Positions 34,814 through 49,100 of a stretch of 64,000 nucleotides of DNA are shown piece by piece; the first letter of the stretch is position 1; each line of letters begins with the position of its first letter. The position numbers were made by a program, and so were the translations under genes. Source of the stretch: Siderastrea siderea (taxonomy: Eukaryota; Cnidaria; Anthozoa; Scleractinia; Rhizangiidae); NCBI GenBank assembly GCA_964030785.1, contig OZ034967.1, positions 50,913,533 through 50,977,532 of the forward strand, read 5' to 3'. The notes under the pieces are model-generated. The model made no database searches. It had not been told where the DNA came from and worked only from the letters and a program-made list of their open reading frames with translations.

Positions 34814-37800
34814 CTAGTCCCAGTGATACGGATTTTTTGCTAGAGAATTTTGAATTGTCTTCATTTCTCTATAAACAGGTAACGTGGTCTTCGCTCCTCC
34901 ACCCGGAGGGGCAGTTGTCGCTGCTTTCGTTTTAACAGTCGTTATAACTTCCACTTCTCCGCCACTTGCCGGGAGAACAGCGCTTGCACTCTTGGGTCTT
35001 GCCGCCGGTCTCGACTTTAGTTGCTTGCGTTGTTTTTTAGCCTTCTGTTGTTGACGTCTAACCATTGCTATCTGTTCTCCTTTTGCCTCCATGCGAGCTT
35101 CCAAACTTTCGAGTTCTCGCCTTAGATCTTCCTGTATTCTTGGATCATCGGATTCTTGTATTTGACGAGCAAGTTCTCGATGTTCGCTGGAAATAAACAA
35201 GGAGGAAAGTGCTTAGCTTAGATAGTGCGTTTGTCGATGTTTTGGACGCCATTTTGTCGGAAACAACAGCAGCCACGCATGTCAGATACTATAATAGTGC
35301 TACCGATGTCCAAAAAAGAATGTAGCCTAACCTACCTAGAAAACGCCGAGTTGTCCGAAAAGGACAGAGCCGAATAGGAAAGGAAAAAAGAGAGGCAAGA
35401 AGAGGAGAGGAGAGAAAAAGAAAATAAAGAGAGGAAAGGATACAAAAGGGCCAAATACTCGGAGTTAGTTTGCATCAAAACCTAGGCTAAATTTAGTCTA
35501 GCCTGCGTGGTAAGCGTTTCCGTGTGATTTTTAACGCGCTGGAAGGCAATCAAGCAAACAAACAGACAAACAAAACAAGGTTTCCATTGCTTGCCATGCA
35601 GGCTACTAACTCTAGTCTCGTCAAACTACTGGTCATCATTTCAAAAGTCGCACAGATGTTCAAGTGAGGAAGACGGGTGAGCGCATTTGAACACGCACGG
35701 TACGCGACACGCGGGTGGGAGACGCATATGCGCGCGGCAGGCGATTTTCACGCACAAGTGTGTCGAGCATCTCAGAGCGGAACGAGAAAATTTTCGAGTC
35801 AAACTGGGTTGTATTAATTCAAACAACACCGCACAACAACTTGCTCTCAATTATTGCCTTGCAAACTATCAAACATTAAAAATTGAGAAGCCAAGGAATC
35901 TTATTTGATCATATTTTTTGGCATAAGTTCACAATAAAATGAAAATGGCAGTTATTAAAACTCAATGCTTTTTCGTTCAAGTACTTTAACACACTTACAA
36001 AGTTATATGTCCAAACTCGTCCTGAAGCCCCAGTAGCAGCTCGTCAAATGCGTTTTCTGAGTCACTGGAGCGTGGAGTTGAGCCCGCACTCGTCGTGTGC
36101 CTCTTCTGAGCCCGCCGTGCGGCAGCGTTGCACAGCGCGGGGTTATGGGCCTTCATTAAAGACAGTACAGTCTGTACGTTAGCGCCAAGAGAGTGTGACT
36201 TTGTGGTTGACTGAAAGGAAAGCAATCGGCGATGCACTTGTGGTTATTTAAACGCAAAAAGAAAAGGTGACAGTGAGTTTCCCATCAGTGTTGTAGATGA
36301 AGATACCAGGAAGCAATTTATTTGGGGAAGGGTGAGACTACCTTGTCGCCAGCAGCCGCTTTCTCGTGGAACACGGAGCGCCCGGTGTTGTGGGCCTGTT
36401 CGCGGTTCGAATCATACCCTTCAAGCTTTACCCGCCGTCAAAATACAACGGCGGCCAAAGAATGAAGGGAGAGAAAAAGAGGGGTATTGAATGGTCTTTG
36501 CGAGCATTTGCGAGCATGTGGAGTTTTTTGTGAGCACGAGCAGTGATCAATTTTGTCTTGCGAGTGGCTAACACTTTAGAAAATACAACTGGCGAGCAGC
36601 TAGCACTTCAAAAATTTTCCTCTACCAACAATCAAGCAGAAAGGCCAAGTCGATGAAATTTGAAAAAAAAAAATGAAATGCATGTCATGGTTTTTCCTGA
36701 TAATACATCCACCTACTCCTGTGCTTAAACATCGACGTTGCGTCCAAACGATTGTGAGCTAAGCGGTAGAGGAACTCAGAAGTAGGGATGTTTCCTTTTT
36801 TGATTAATTAAAACCTACAAAGCAGGATTTACTAAATTCGGAGCAATCGAGCAAATTTTCACGAAAATCCGAACAATTGCGAAAGTTTTGCGAGTACGAG
36901 CAAGCGAGCACTCGTCTAAATTTTGCGAGCAAATCGAGCAAAGGTAAAATTTTGCGAGTAGTTGAAAATTTTAAGGGACCATTCGATACCCCTAAAAAGC
37001 TATTTATCCCGGATTGGCAACGCCAACGGGCCATAAAAATCTACCCGTATTAACGGCTGCACGTATATCAGCGTGGTGTTGAGACAAGAACATACATAAA
37101 CCATCTTCCAGGCCAAGAAAAAGTCGTCGTAATAACTACGTGAGAGGTCAAAACGTCCCACCTAGTTTCGGTTTCACATATTTAGGACCCGTTGGTGGGT
37201 GGTTGTGCAGCATTAGCCCTCCTCCCCAGTCTCCCCTCGTTTTTTCCCGCTCTTTCGCTCGCGCTCCACTATCTGAACACCCGGAACAGGCGAGCATTTA
37301 ATAGTGAGGTGGTAAACCAGCAAGGTACTAGCCTGCGTGGCTGCGTGGTCGGCGTTCGAAGGGGAAGGGAGAAGGGGAGTTCGAGTGCGAAGCGCGATCG
37401 TGGGGGTGGGTGGTCGGGGGAGAATTGGGGGGGGGGGAAACGCGTTCCCCCTCCCAATCCCACGATCGCGCTTCGCGCTCGAACTCCCCTTATCCCTTCC
37501 CCTTCGAACGCCGGCCACGCAGGCTAGCAAGGTACTGATATATGTTATCCTCAGGTGCATCCGAAGGACCAGACGTTTTGCAACCAAGTACAGAATTTAT
37601 AGTTTACGTACCTGACCCACAACAAACGGAATATTTCCTAAGTTTAGACGATAATGATCCGAAGGTTTAGCAGGTTGGGTGGTTCTTCTCGGCTTGGGTT
37701 TTGGAGCCTGAAAGGAAACACAAATCAAGGGGTTACTTTCTAAAGAAACTGTGGTGCTGCGTCGGTAGGGAAGGGAAAAATACTGGTAACTTGCTTAGCT

Positions 37801-40800
37801 TGATAATATAACAGAGCAAATAAGAAGTACTTTTCTTTTCTTCTTTTTCGCTTTTGGTGGTGAAGCCATATCCATGAGCATTCTGTTAGTTTCAGCTACT
37901 GTTTCCAGCTAAAAAGAACAAAAATAAAAAGTAACGCTTAGGTTAGCAACACTTAAAGGCTGGCACAGTTCGACACTGTCCCGCCAAATATCGAATTTCG
38001 CCTAATTTTCATTCTAAAAAGGAAAATGCCACCAAACAGAAAGAGCGAACTGGGGCTAAAGTATTCTTAAAACTATCAAATAAGCTCTTGAAGCATCGCT
38101 TCTCAGGGTAATTTCTTTTAAGAACGTCAAATTTTTGCGGGTAACTATCAGGCGACAGTCCCTTGACAGAAATAAGCAAGGGGGTTAGTTTCTAAAAAAA
38201 CTGTGGTCCTGCGTCGGTGGGGACGTGAAACACAAAATTTTGGATTTATCAACTGAATTGATAAGGTAAATTGGCCACTTGCTCGAAATACTCTGACTAC
38301 TGTTTTCAGTAGTTTTTTTAGTTGTGGTAATCCTGCAATGCTGTACTCAAGAATAGGGCATTGTATCATCGGATCAAGGTTTTTTAATAAACAGGATTAT
38401 CACTCTAACTGTCACAGCCACAAACATATTTTATATATCTTAATCAGTAAAGAAGTGAAAAATGTTTAAAGAAGTGCACCTGATCGACACGCAGGCAACA
38501 AAGCTTTCAATTGAGTGTCGAAAGTAATTCACGTTTTGCTTTGGTTTTGCTTTACTTCGCTCTTTGATTGGTTAAAAATCTCGCGCCACTTTCTCGACCG
38601 ATCAGAAGGGAAACTCAAACCAATCGCGACTTGCTCGTCCGCGTTTTCCCGCGCTTGGTGCCGGTCACATATATTTGCTTCGAGTTCTGATTGGTTCATT
38701 GGGTAATTTGTGTTTGTTGTGATTGGCTTGGATAATTACTTGGTTTTGGTCGGTTTTGGTTTTAAGACACTCATCTGAAAAGCACTCTAAAACATCCAAT
38801 TACAGCTATCCACAAAGCACCCAATTACAACTATCTAACCGTAAAACGTTTTTATCAGAACAGTGTAATAGACTATGACACCAGGCAATAATATTACAAA
38901 CCAACTGGAACACAAATAGGCCTGCAGAGAACCAATACGAATTGGGAAATTTGTAATTGAAACTTATAAATATAATTATGATAATTACTAACAACCTCTG
39001 CCGTCTTATCCTGGACCAGTTTTCTTTGGTGAGCTTCCTCTCTTAGTTTGTCTTCTAATTCTCTGATTTTACTCTGAAAACCGAGATAAACTATGTAAAT
39101 GAAATTTCGTATTAACTATTTGCAATATGTTAATATTTTACATGGAAAATGGGCTATATGTAATTGAAAAGTAAATGAAAGTAAATGGATTTAGATCATG
39201 CAGGCTTTGGCTAATATCCACCACACCGAAAAATATGGCAACTGGTGCATCTACCCATAGTTCTTAGCGAACAAGAACCCTAAAAACGCTCATAAAAATG
39301 CAAACAAAAGTTCTAAAAGCTTCAAACTTAGCACACAGAATGTTGCTAGCACAGAGAAAATTTATGCAAAAGATATGGCTTTTTATATGCCTACTGGCTG
39401 TGTTAGGTTCGCAAGGTATTGTGGTAAAATGTACAGCCGCCATCTTTTTCCATACGGTGGATTGGGATGGGGGCACGGGGATGCATGGGGATGTGAGATA
39501 GGGGATGCAAGAATGGGGACATGGTAAATAGATCAAAAATGCCAATATATTACAACTAGACAGCCCAAATATCACCTACTTTCCTATCCATGTCCTCCAT
39601 GCGGGCTTAACATCATGTCCCCAAGCGTCCCCCATCCCAGTACCCCAAACACACGTCCCCGTCCCTGCACACCCACCCCACTTTTAGCTACAGCTGATCC
39701 TACGGGATTGTTAAGGATCCTGCAAAAATTCTGCAAGTTCCTCAAGGATCCTTAAAATAATTATTATTATTAAAAACTGGACTAGGTATATTGGATTTCT
39801 ACCATTCTGATTGGCTGAACGGAGCCAGGCTATCAGCTCATATACCTGCTGTGACCAAATATGGACAATGAACACTCAACAACAAAATGAACAAGTTGAG
39901 CTGGAAGTTTTTTCCTCGCCAGCAACCCGGCGCGAAAAATAGACAAGAAAAATCACTTGGCAGAATTTGAATTAAGCAGAAATTGCAACAGCGTCACTAA
40001 CAGCGTCGTCTAACACAAGTCAAAATTGTTTGAAGAAACTGTGCAGAAAAAGAAATTAGAAATTTAAGCGTTGAACGTTGTGTTTACAATTTCTTTCATC
40101 GATCGTCACGTCGATCATTAAAATTGAACAAACGGTAGGTTTTATCAGGAAGCCTTTCCACTTCAAAATATCAAGACAAGACAAAATAAAACACAGTGAA
40201 ATGGGGCAGAAGCATTTAATAACAACTGTCACACATTCATGACGATTCGGTGCGAAAATCATGAAGCAGTCTAAACAAGTACTAAACAAACTACAGCTGC
40301 AAACTACCAAGAAGGCCGAAGGAAGGGCGAAAATTTTTTCGGCTTTAACACGAAAAATTGACACTGGTTTACCTGCACTCGTTGTAGCTCTGTGTTCCAA
40401 CAGGTCCAAATGCTCAGATAGAAATCGGATGCCATGTAAACGGAGTTGAATCGCTTTTCCAGTTGTTTGAATGTTGTTTTTACCATTCCGTCCGCAACCT
40501 CTAAACCGAGAACAACTGCATTTTGTGCTTTGCATTAAACAAACTATGATGGTGAATTCTAATGTTCCTCGCTACAGTAATCTTGCTTCTGAGCTGCATA
40601 GAAATTACTTCTTCAAGTTCAAATTGGTTCTGTCTTCATTTCGATCAAACACGCACATGATGGCTCCGTTGTGCGAACAGCTTACAAACTTGTTCTGTTT
40701 CAACTCCAGCAGCTAATATGGTGAAATTGTACAGCCTCAATCCGCTTTCAACGATGATTACAACAATGTTTCGGGAAAAATCAAACATGTACCATATTTC

Positions 40801-43800
40801 AGAGCCAATAATTAGAAGATTTTTTTCCCAAACTTGTGCCACTTCGTTCACTTTCGAGCAGTTTTCATTGATTCATTCAGCTTTGCAATGAAACGCTGCA
40901 ACACTTCGCAAGGTTTTGGCACCTTTTTCGTTCAGTCATGTGATCGATTCTTGCTCCCTTTTTATCCCTTTTCTCATTTTTCTCTTTCTTTTTTTGATTT
41001 TTTTAACAAAAATAGTAGTTAAGTTTTTAATAAAACAATTATTCTACTCGGGCTTGCTGGATATGAAATGATTATAACCAACTCGGCGCTACGCGCCTCG
41101 TTGGTTATCTATCATTTCATATCCAGCGCGCCCTCGTAGAATAATTGTTAAATATCCTATTTGGGATCATCACTCACTCACTCACTCAGCCTCATTACCA
41201 AAGAATGACACAGGATCTTTTAAGATGCTATTTAAAAACAGGATCCTATATAATAAAAATAGGATATCTATCCTATTTAAAATAATATTATTAAAGTACA
41301 ATGCCAAATTTTGGTTTGCTCCCAAATTGGTCAAAATCGATCACGTGATGCAAAAGTGTCTGTCCTCAGAGGGCGCCTCTCAGTGCATAGTGACTGTTTT
41401 TGGCAATTTTTGCTCAAAATTTAGCATTGTAAAAGAAAAACAATAGAGTCCTTCTGTCTCAGGCCCTATATGTGAAAGGTTTCCTCGGAAATTTGATGTT
41501 CAAACTTCATATAAGTCCCCGAAACTACGTTCTCGGGCTAATATTTGTTGTGAACATCAAATTTCCTTGAGCAACCTGATAGTGCCTTTGACAGAAAAAC
41601 TCTATTATTTAAATAGGATATTGTCCATGACCCTGAGTACAATCCTGTAAGATCTTATAAATCATGATCAGGGTCACCGCCACTGAGGATCTTACAAAAT
41701 TCTTTGGATCCTGTGTACATTTTTTTTTGCCAGGGATATATTCTTACTATAAAAATGAAAGTATAAATACTAATTAATACTTTTAATAACTGGCATCAAA
41801 TGGTAATCGATCATGATACTGAATACACGACTCACTTCTGCGATAGAATGTTGTGCTGTTAACTTCATATGATCTCTTTCAAGCCCAGCCAGCTTTTCCA
41901 GCTGTCCTCGGATGTCATCAGATGTTTGCTGCGTGGCCTGTTTAGCCACCATTGCTGATCTTTGTATCGCAGCATCTCTATCTGTCTCAGCAGTCTGAAC
42001 CATCTTACGCATGTAGTCCAGCTGTTTTTCAAGTAAATTGCATCGTGCCTCTGCAGCTTGTAGATCGTCCTCTAATTCTAAAATTTAATAAACATACATC
42101 ATTCCAAATCAACAGCAGCTGTTAGAATGTGGATCAGTAACATAGGTGATCATTTTAGAAAAAGTTGACAAATATTGCCTGACAGGAAGATAGTGGCACT
42201 TGAAAGAAAAATTAATTCAGAACAGAGAAAAAAAAGAGAGGCTGGGAAAAGATGCGAGAGAACGCCTGTGCTCATTTTTCAAAGAACGCCTTTCCACCCA
42301 CTTTCGACTGCGAACAGTAGCCCACTAATTTGAACCCTAATTTTACTTGTCGTGGTTTTTTAGTTGTCAATTGAAACAGTTTGCCGGGGAAAGATAATTC
42401 TACATTGTAGATGTAGTGCATCTTCTTTCATGTGACACCGCCATATCGCGTTCCTCGTCTGTGCAAACAATGACTGTGTATTGACAGAATGTGTCAAAAT
42501 TGACCAATAAGAGGGTATTACAGAATCTGGTATACCGGAACAGCATTTTGTTAAGAATGAGCATGGGCGTTCTCTCACCTCTATCCCCAGTCTCTTCTCT
42601 TGTTTTTCTCTGCTCTCAATATTTCGTAACTATCTGAAGGCATGGAACAGGCCAGAGAGGGACTCCCATATAGGTTCACATAAAAGGGTCCAAATCCAAA
42701 ACATTCAAAGTCACCCCCAAAAGATAGCATAATCTTGCTTATAAATCTCTTTCAGATTGCATTCTCCCCCCCCCCCCCCCCACCCCCAAGAGGCACCAGT
42801 TCTCTCTGGCAAGTAGTACCTGCCATATTGTTTTCCTTTTCAGATTTAAACACCATGAATTTCCGGTCCTAACTGACAGAGATCATTGACAATCAACCCA
42901 TAACTTTTATGTGGGAAGTCCCACCCCTCCACCCCCGAGTGTCACTGAAGTACCTGTCTAAATTAGGTTGTTATGAAGATGGAAAACACTGCATGTACCA
43001 GTATAGTGTCAAGCACCCTATCACTGATAACACTGAACATTTCTTTATCAAACATGTTTCTTGGAATCAGTGCACCATCAAACTAGGCCCTTATAGACAG
43101 TATCATCAAGACGTCAGTACAATACCCAGCTTGCTTCCACACGAATGTTAATTTTTTCTTTTCCTTATTATTTTAATTAATCAACTATTAATTCTTTTTT
43201 GTCCATTTAGCTTTGCCGACCCACCTTCCACGGGTATGTGTAAATATCAGTCATAGTTACTCAACACAATTTGCCATTATTCTTAAATATATGTAATACG
43301 ATGAACATTGTAAACAAGTACTTAGGGTAATTAAATGTTGTTGAACAGGTAAAGATAGTGAGAAGCATAAAAGGCACCAAAAAAAAAACTTAACAATAAA
43401 TTGCAAGTGGAAGAAAGCTGATCAAAAAGTTTTTATCCTTGTACTCCAACTTTCCTTTGCTGCCAACAATTCAAATACCTAGAAGTAAAGATAATGAAAA
43501 ATTGCAACCTACCTTTATTTTGTTTAGCAATAACTCCTTGTGACGATTCTCGGACAGTAAGCTCTTTTTGCAGGACATCTTTATAATGTCGGGACTCCGT
43601 CGCTAATTTCTTCAAGTTATCCTCTGCATCTGCTCGCTCCAACTCAAGTTTGCGAATTTTTTCTTGCAGACCCTTTAGTGCTGACACTACAGCTGTTAAC
43701 CAAAAATCAATATTACTGGTCAAAAATTTAATGAACACTTAAAAATTTCAAATCAGAGATTTCACACACACAGATAATTTAAGAGGGAAACAGGCTTAGC

Positions 43801-45821
43801 GCAGTGGCAAGAGCAATTTATTTATTGCCTCCCATCAATGACAAAACCCTCCTGAAACATTTCATAAGCTAATCTGTCCTCAAAAAGGATCACCAAAGTA
43901 AATTTTTAATACCCTCTGGGTGAGATTCAGCCTGACTCATGAGGCTATGAACTAAGACTGTTCAAGATCTGAGATCTTAATTGGCCCAAGGTTCCGAAAC
44001 TTAAATCTCAAGACAGTAAAATTTAAATGCCATGACTTTGAAACTTGGATAACAATCAAATGCTGAGATACATAAGTTTTGAAAGACCATTCTACACTCT
44101 TTTATGTCTAACAATACAATACACAATGGCAGCAACGTTTTAACTGAACCTTAAGTTGACCTGTTATCTAAATGTTTTTAAGCACTGTCTAGACCAAAGG
44201 GTGTTACACTTGACAATAATATTAACTTAAACATGCAAAGTTTTTTGCAGCTCTTGCGCCATTTTGCAATGGCTCAACTTCAAACTGCTATGAGTACATA
44301 ATTATGGTTGCATTTCAAGCAACTCACCTCAAAAGTTGATCAGAAAGGACTGAGGGCAAACTGATCATGATGCATGTACACAATAGTTGTATTATCATTA
44401 GAAGAAAACCTTGCAGTGCCAAGACAATTTGCAGAAAGGAAATTTATACTGTACATGCAACACTGTAAGAAGTTACTGTAAGTTGTTATTATTTCAAAAA
44501 GCAGAAGTACACATTTTTGTGTTGGCAGCAACTTGGAGCAGCAACTTTCTGCAGTTCCAAGGTCATGACGTTTGTGCAATGTTATTGCAAAGTAAGTTGC
44601 ACAAAAACATGTACAGCAACACCCACCAAACAAGTAATATCACTGAATTACAGAAAAAAAAGTCTTTAGGGATAATGTTAATTTTACCTCTGCTGTTACT
44701 ATGAGAAACAGTTGCTCTTGGAGATGGATGGAGATTGTCATGGAAAGAGGATACTGATCCAGTTGCTCCAGCAAAGGAGGATGAAGAACGGATACTAGCT
44801 CTGTGTGGTGAGTCTACACCATATCCCCTGTAACCAGACCGGTATGAAGGAGAGGGCTGCAGATAACAGAGAAATGGAAACAAATGTAACGAATTAAGCA
44901 TGATTTTTATGGATAAGGAAATCAGCTTTCATTACCGGTACTTTTAGGGGTGCCGCGGTGGATAACAAAAACAAAGTTATCTTAAGCGTGCATTAAAGCA
45001 AGAATTAAATGTCAGCAAAATTACAAAATTACATTTTTAAAAGTGGAATTCACAAAAAGTGTACATTTATTAGTGTTATTAATTTTTTTTTGCCAGAAGA
45101 TTGCAGCATTAATTTGTGTTTTAGCACGCATTTAATACAGTTGTTTTTGTTACAGAGCAAGACATCCCTAAAAGTATTAGGAAATCTTCTTTTCATCTGC
45201 AAAATGGTATTTAAATTTAAATACACCTCTTGTTCAAACCATGGCCATTCATTATTTCCAACACTGGAATCATGTTTTCTTCTCTCCACCACATACCGGC
45301 ATGCCAACTGAATTAGCTCACTTATCAAGTTATAACCAAAAGTCAGACTCAAACATACTGAATGTTGCACGGTCGACTATCTACATGTGTAGTCCAGCTA
45401 AAGTATGTTAATGTACATGCAGAAATGTATGTGCAGGTTGATTACAGAAATTATACGCCACACCTTGTGAAAAGCTAATGTGAAATCGATGCAAATTGAT
45501 GTTGCTGAAGCGTGTACATTGTAGCTGGCCAGGACAGTTTTTACAACAAAATGACACTTCCATGGTTGCACGAGCAACCGATTATTCACGCCATGAAAGA
45601 CAAAACTTATTAGTCCATAATGTGTCTGCATCACAGCAAATTCTACTTTTTTCTAAAGCTCAATTTATTTTCGCCGATGATCAACAGCATAAGCAAGTGG
45701 TACTTAAAATAAACAAACATTCTGAGTCAAAAGCCAAGAGAAAGCATGCAGAAGACTGATATCGGCAACGTAACATGTAGATACCTACAAAATGCCTTAC
45801 CGCACCATCCCTGTGATCCAT
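34814..45821 (-). CDS. CEP57: CEP57/CEP57L1-like centrosomal protein, complete nine-exon gene
   Basis: Coding exons (minus): 45801-45821, 44688-44856, 43513-43692, 41836-42077, 38996-39073, 37831-37908, 37612-37707, 35999-36210 and 34814-35186. All introns are GT-AG; the total of 1,449 bases is a clean 482-residue frame. A Ser-rich start precedes a long coiled coil (about 65-250, with QLDYMRKMVQTAETDRD), a basic KAKKKKRK hinge, then NIPFVVGQ, HSLGANVQTVLSLMK and LQDEFGHITFEHRELARQI, and the end YREMKTIQNSLAKNPYHWD. These are CEP57-family features: the N-terminal coiled coil localises to the centrosome and the C-terminal half binds microtubules. CEP57 and CEP57L1 are vertebrate paralogues, so this is probably the pre-duplication orthologue; the symbol is by family. 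It is near the length of human CEP57. Introns hold a foldback element, a second palindromic MITE and simple repeats. Confidence 0.9.
37319..37536. mobile_element. Foldback MITE with 11-bp direct repeats, in a CEP57-like intron
   Basis: Positions 37330-37525 form a near-perfect palindrome starting AGCCTGCGTGGC and ending GCCACGCAGGCT, with arms carrying TTCGAA, AAGGGGAGTTCGAG and CGCGATCGTGGG separated by a G-rich loop. AGCAAGGTACT occurs directly outside both ends (37319-37329 and 37526-37536), a target duplication of up to 11 bases. It is much more GC-rich than its surroundings. Confidence 0.85.
41034..41149. mobile_element. 116-bp palindromic MITE in a CEP57-like intron
   Basis: Arms AACAATTATTCTAC, GCTGGATATGAAATGAT and ATAACCAAC read inward from both ends around a short GGCGCTACGCGCC centre. 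The arms differ at a few sites. No clear target duplication could be fixed. Confidence 0.75.
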
Positions 45822-46177
45822 ATTTCCTCAGAAAGACAAATTCATGAGAAGAACATATAAAACTTTGTAATCTGTAGGAAAAACAACGTTTCACGGCCAA
45901 AAAGAACTCATTTTCCTTGACGTTTTGTTACTCAAAGCAACGCTTCTTTGGCGTCCGTTGTCCACCGCGAATTACTGCTGTACTTCTAGGCAACTGCGGG
46001 CTCAGATACATACCGTTACTTTCCCTACCCTGGAGAGAAGTTTTTCGCTCAGGCCTGGATACCTAGTTAGTTTCCGCCATGTTGATTCACCGTCAAAAAA
46101 ACATGTGGAAAAACATATATTTCACCTAACATATTACAGCTTACGTGAAGCTTGAAGGATCTGACTGATTCAGAAGC
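45822..46177. promoter_or_regulatory. Head-to-head promoter of CEP57-like and PITRM1-like genes
   Basis: The two start codons point away from each other across 356 bases, which must contain both 5' UTRs and a bidirectional promoter. No TATA box is well placed for either gene, fitting housekeeping-type promoters. Confidence 0.65.
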
Positions 46178-49100
46178 ATGTGGAGAACCAACCGTTTCCT
46201 TTCTTCGCCACAATGGAATTACTTGCCGCAGCATTGTAAACGGTAAGCTTTGGTCCAGCTTTCACGCAACTCTTTCATCATGCACAAAAATTATAGCTTT
46301 TACCCCTTAGGAAAAAAAGATCAAATTGCTGAGACATTTTCCTGTTAGAAAAAGGGAGATGTTTTCAAGAGATCAAAGAAACCGACATAGCCGAAATGAC
46401 TTTTGAAACCCCCTACCTCCCCCGAGGATTTCCCTGTACTTTAATAAGGGGGAGGGCAAGGACATTAAATGTAATGCCCATAGCTTCGAGGTGGCGGGGA
46501 ATTCTGCAAGAGAGTACATCCTCCCTCCGGGCATTTGAACTTTTGAAGATTGGCTTGTTCAACTTCCCTCCCCTCGGGGCAAAAAAAGCCGTTCGAATGC
46601 CCCACCAATTGGTACTGAAATACCTCTCCTCAAAGACAAATTCCGTCTTCAATCAAACACTGTTCACGCTTTTCAGAGAGAGATATGCCATAACAACACC
46701 TTCAAACTTCTTTTAAAGACCCTTTTGAGAGAGTTATTCACTTACAAAGGTGAAATTCTATCTTAGAAATTTGTCAAACCCTGCAAAAACCGATGGGGGT
46801 ACGTTGAAGCTTCAATTTGACCAGTACGTGAATCCCAGATGTAAGACAAATGCCCGGTAGAGAGGGGGGAGGGTACGGTACTCAGGTGCATTAGTGATGG
46901 GGAGGTGTAAATGAAGCCAAATTTTCATACCCCTCCCCCCCAAAAAAGTCCCAATAAGCTAAAACTGGACCCCAAAAAAGTCCAGCAGCCCAGAATGTAT
47001 CCCAAAAAATCCTTTTCCACTACATAGACAAAGGCTAAAAAAGGAGCATCCAAGACTCACAGTTTATGATTCTACCTTTGTTTCTTTAGTTTTTAGACAA
47101 GACTGATACCATCATTTAACAGAAAATTGAGAACTCTAATGTGACTTTTTAAAATTGTGCTGCCTTCTTTTTGCTGATCCATATGCAGGGATAAGAACAG
47201 CTTTAAGTAATTTTTTCCTTGTCCTGTCAGAGCTTTAGGCATTGTTGTGACAAAAGTTGATGGCATGATGAAAGAACTTTTGTGAAAAATGAATGTTCCT
47301 GGAAAAATACTGGAAGGGTCAAGAGAGTAGACTGCTGACTGCATATTGCAAATCCCCAGGCTCAGACCCCTAGGTTCAATCTCCATGAAAAAATGTGATA
47401 TTTCCCCTCTCAAGCTTATGCAACAATGAATGGCATCTTGATAAATGCCCCTGGATTCCTGTAGGTGCCCTGGGAGTGGCTCCTGGTCTAAAAGGCATCT
47501 GATGTTCATATAGTTCACTTTATCAGCAAATGTTTACTTGTGAGCCAGTTTTTCATTGGTATAGAATAATATCAATGCTCAAAATTAAAGTACTGACAGG
47601 TCAAACATAACTGACAAATGCTCCACACACTCACTAAACAAACATAATTGTCTTACATTTAACTTGTACACCAAAAAATACATAATGACACGGCAAAACT
47701 CTACAATTATTTCCAAGTGTTCTGAAGCGCAGCCTCTGTGTAATCAAGGAGCAAGAGAAGCGAAACCCTTTAGAAGCTGCAAGTAAGTTCTATTCAATTC
47801 TGTGCTGAGTATTCTCTTGTTCACAATGGTAACGTCAACATATATACTAAATGTTTTCATCACCAACTGTAAACAGTACTTTGACTGTTCAGTTGCAAGT
47901 ATCCTGTAGTGCTTTGCATTATTTTAAGTTACTTTATACAATTTGTTTGTTTTAAAATCTGTCAATTGATTACAAATCTTGTTACACATTTGTCCAATAA
48001 AGTAACTATTTAGTTTCCTTTGACATACACATAAATGTATTATGCATGGTAGGATTTCAAAGGTGCTATATCCAGGTCCCCAAATTAATTTTTTTCCCAG
48101 GAGCAATTCTGCTCCTAGGTCCAAAATTTCAGGAGTAAAATTTGGTCTAACAAGGAGCAGAAAATGTATTTATTATGAAAATGGACCAAAAGTTGAAGAG
48201 CAAATTTGCTCCTAAGTTATTTTTTTAAGAGCAAATGTCCTTGAACCAGCCGCAAATTGCACATTTGTGACCATAAATTTCGTGCCCTGGCTATATCCAC
48301 ATGGAGGTATTATATAAATAGGTTTTTCTTGAATTAATAATATTTGCATTATTTTTCAAACAGGTCATTTTAAGCCAGGTGATAAAATTCATGGGTATAC
48401 AGTTAACAAGGTACGTGTCCTTACATACAATGCTGTTCTCATTACATATTTATACAACACTGTTAAAATTGTCGTAAATCCTTCTACTGCAACCTCGATG
48501 TATAATTTCAGAATAAATGTAGACATTTAATAATTGAGAATGCAGAAGATAAGGTGGTATTGATCAAGGTTATACTAAACTATCATCATTCAGCTCGTGA
48601 TAAGTGTGTGGAAGTCAAAAAAATTCTGTGTCACCCAATGGCAATCAAGTTCTTCACATTAAGCCACTGGGGTAAGCATACTCATGAGGAGTTTGAACAT
48701 TCACCAAGTTAATGGTTGTACATGACACACAACCTGCATAAGCTGCAACCCTGCACAAATCTATGTTAAGACAAGTGAATCTTGCATGACACTTTTCTCA
48801 GAGGAGATCAAGTTTGATTTGGGAGTGAAGTAGAATTCTTTTGATGAAGTGGAATGATCATGTTCCTTTTGTTGTTAGTCATAATCTGTCTAAACAGTTT
48901 TGTCCAGGCTGGTAGGATTTTTAATGCCAAATGTGTGGTAAAGAGAAAGATGTTAAGGGTTAATATAAATATTACATGACTTCACTTGTACATATATTTT
49001 AGACCATGGATTGTGATCCTAACTACTTTTGCCCAAAACACACACAGCCACACCATATCCAAATAGTCTCTCATATCTTTTTAAATTGGTATTTAATTTG

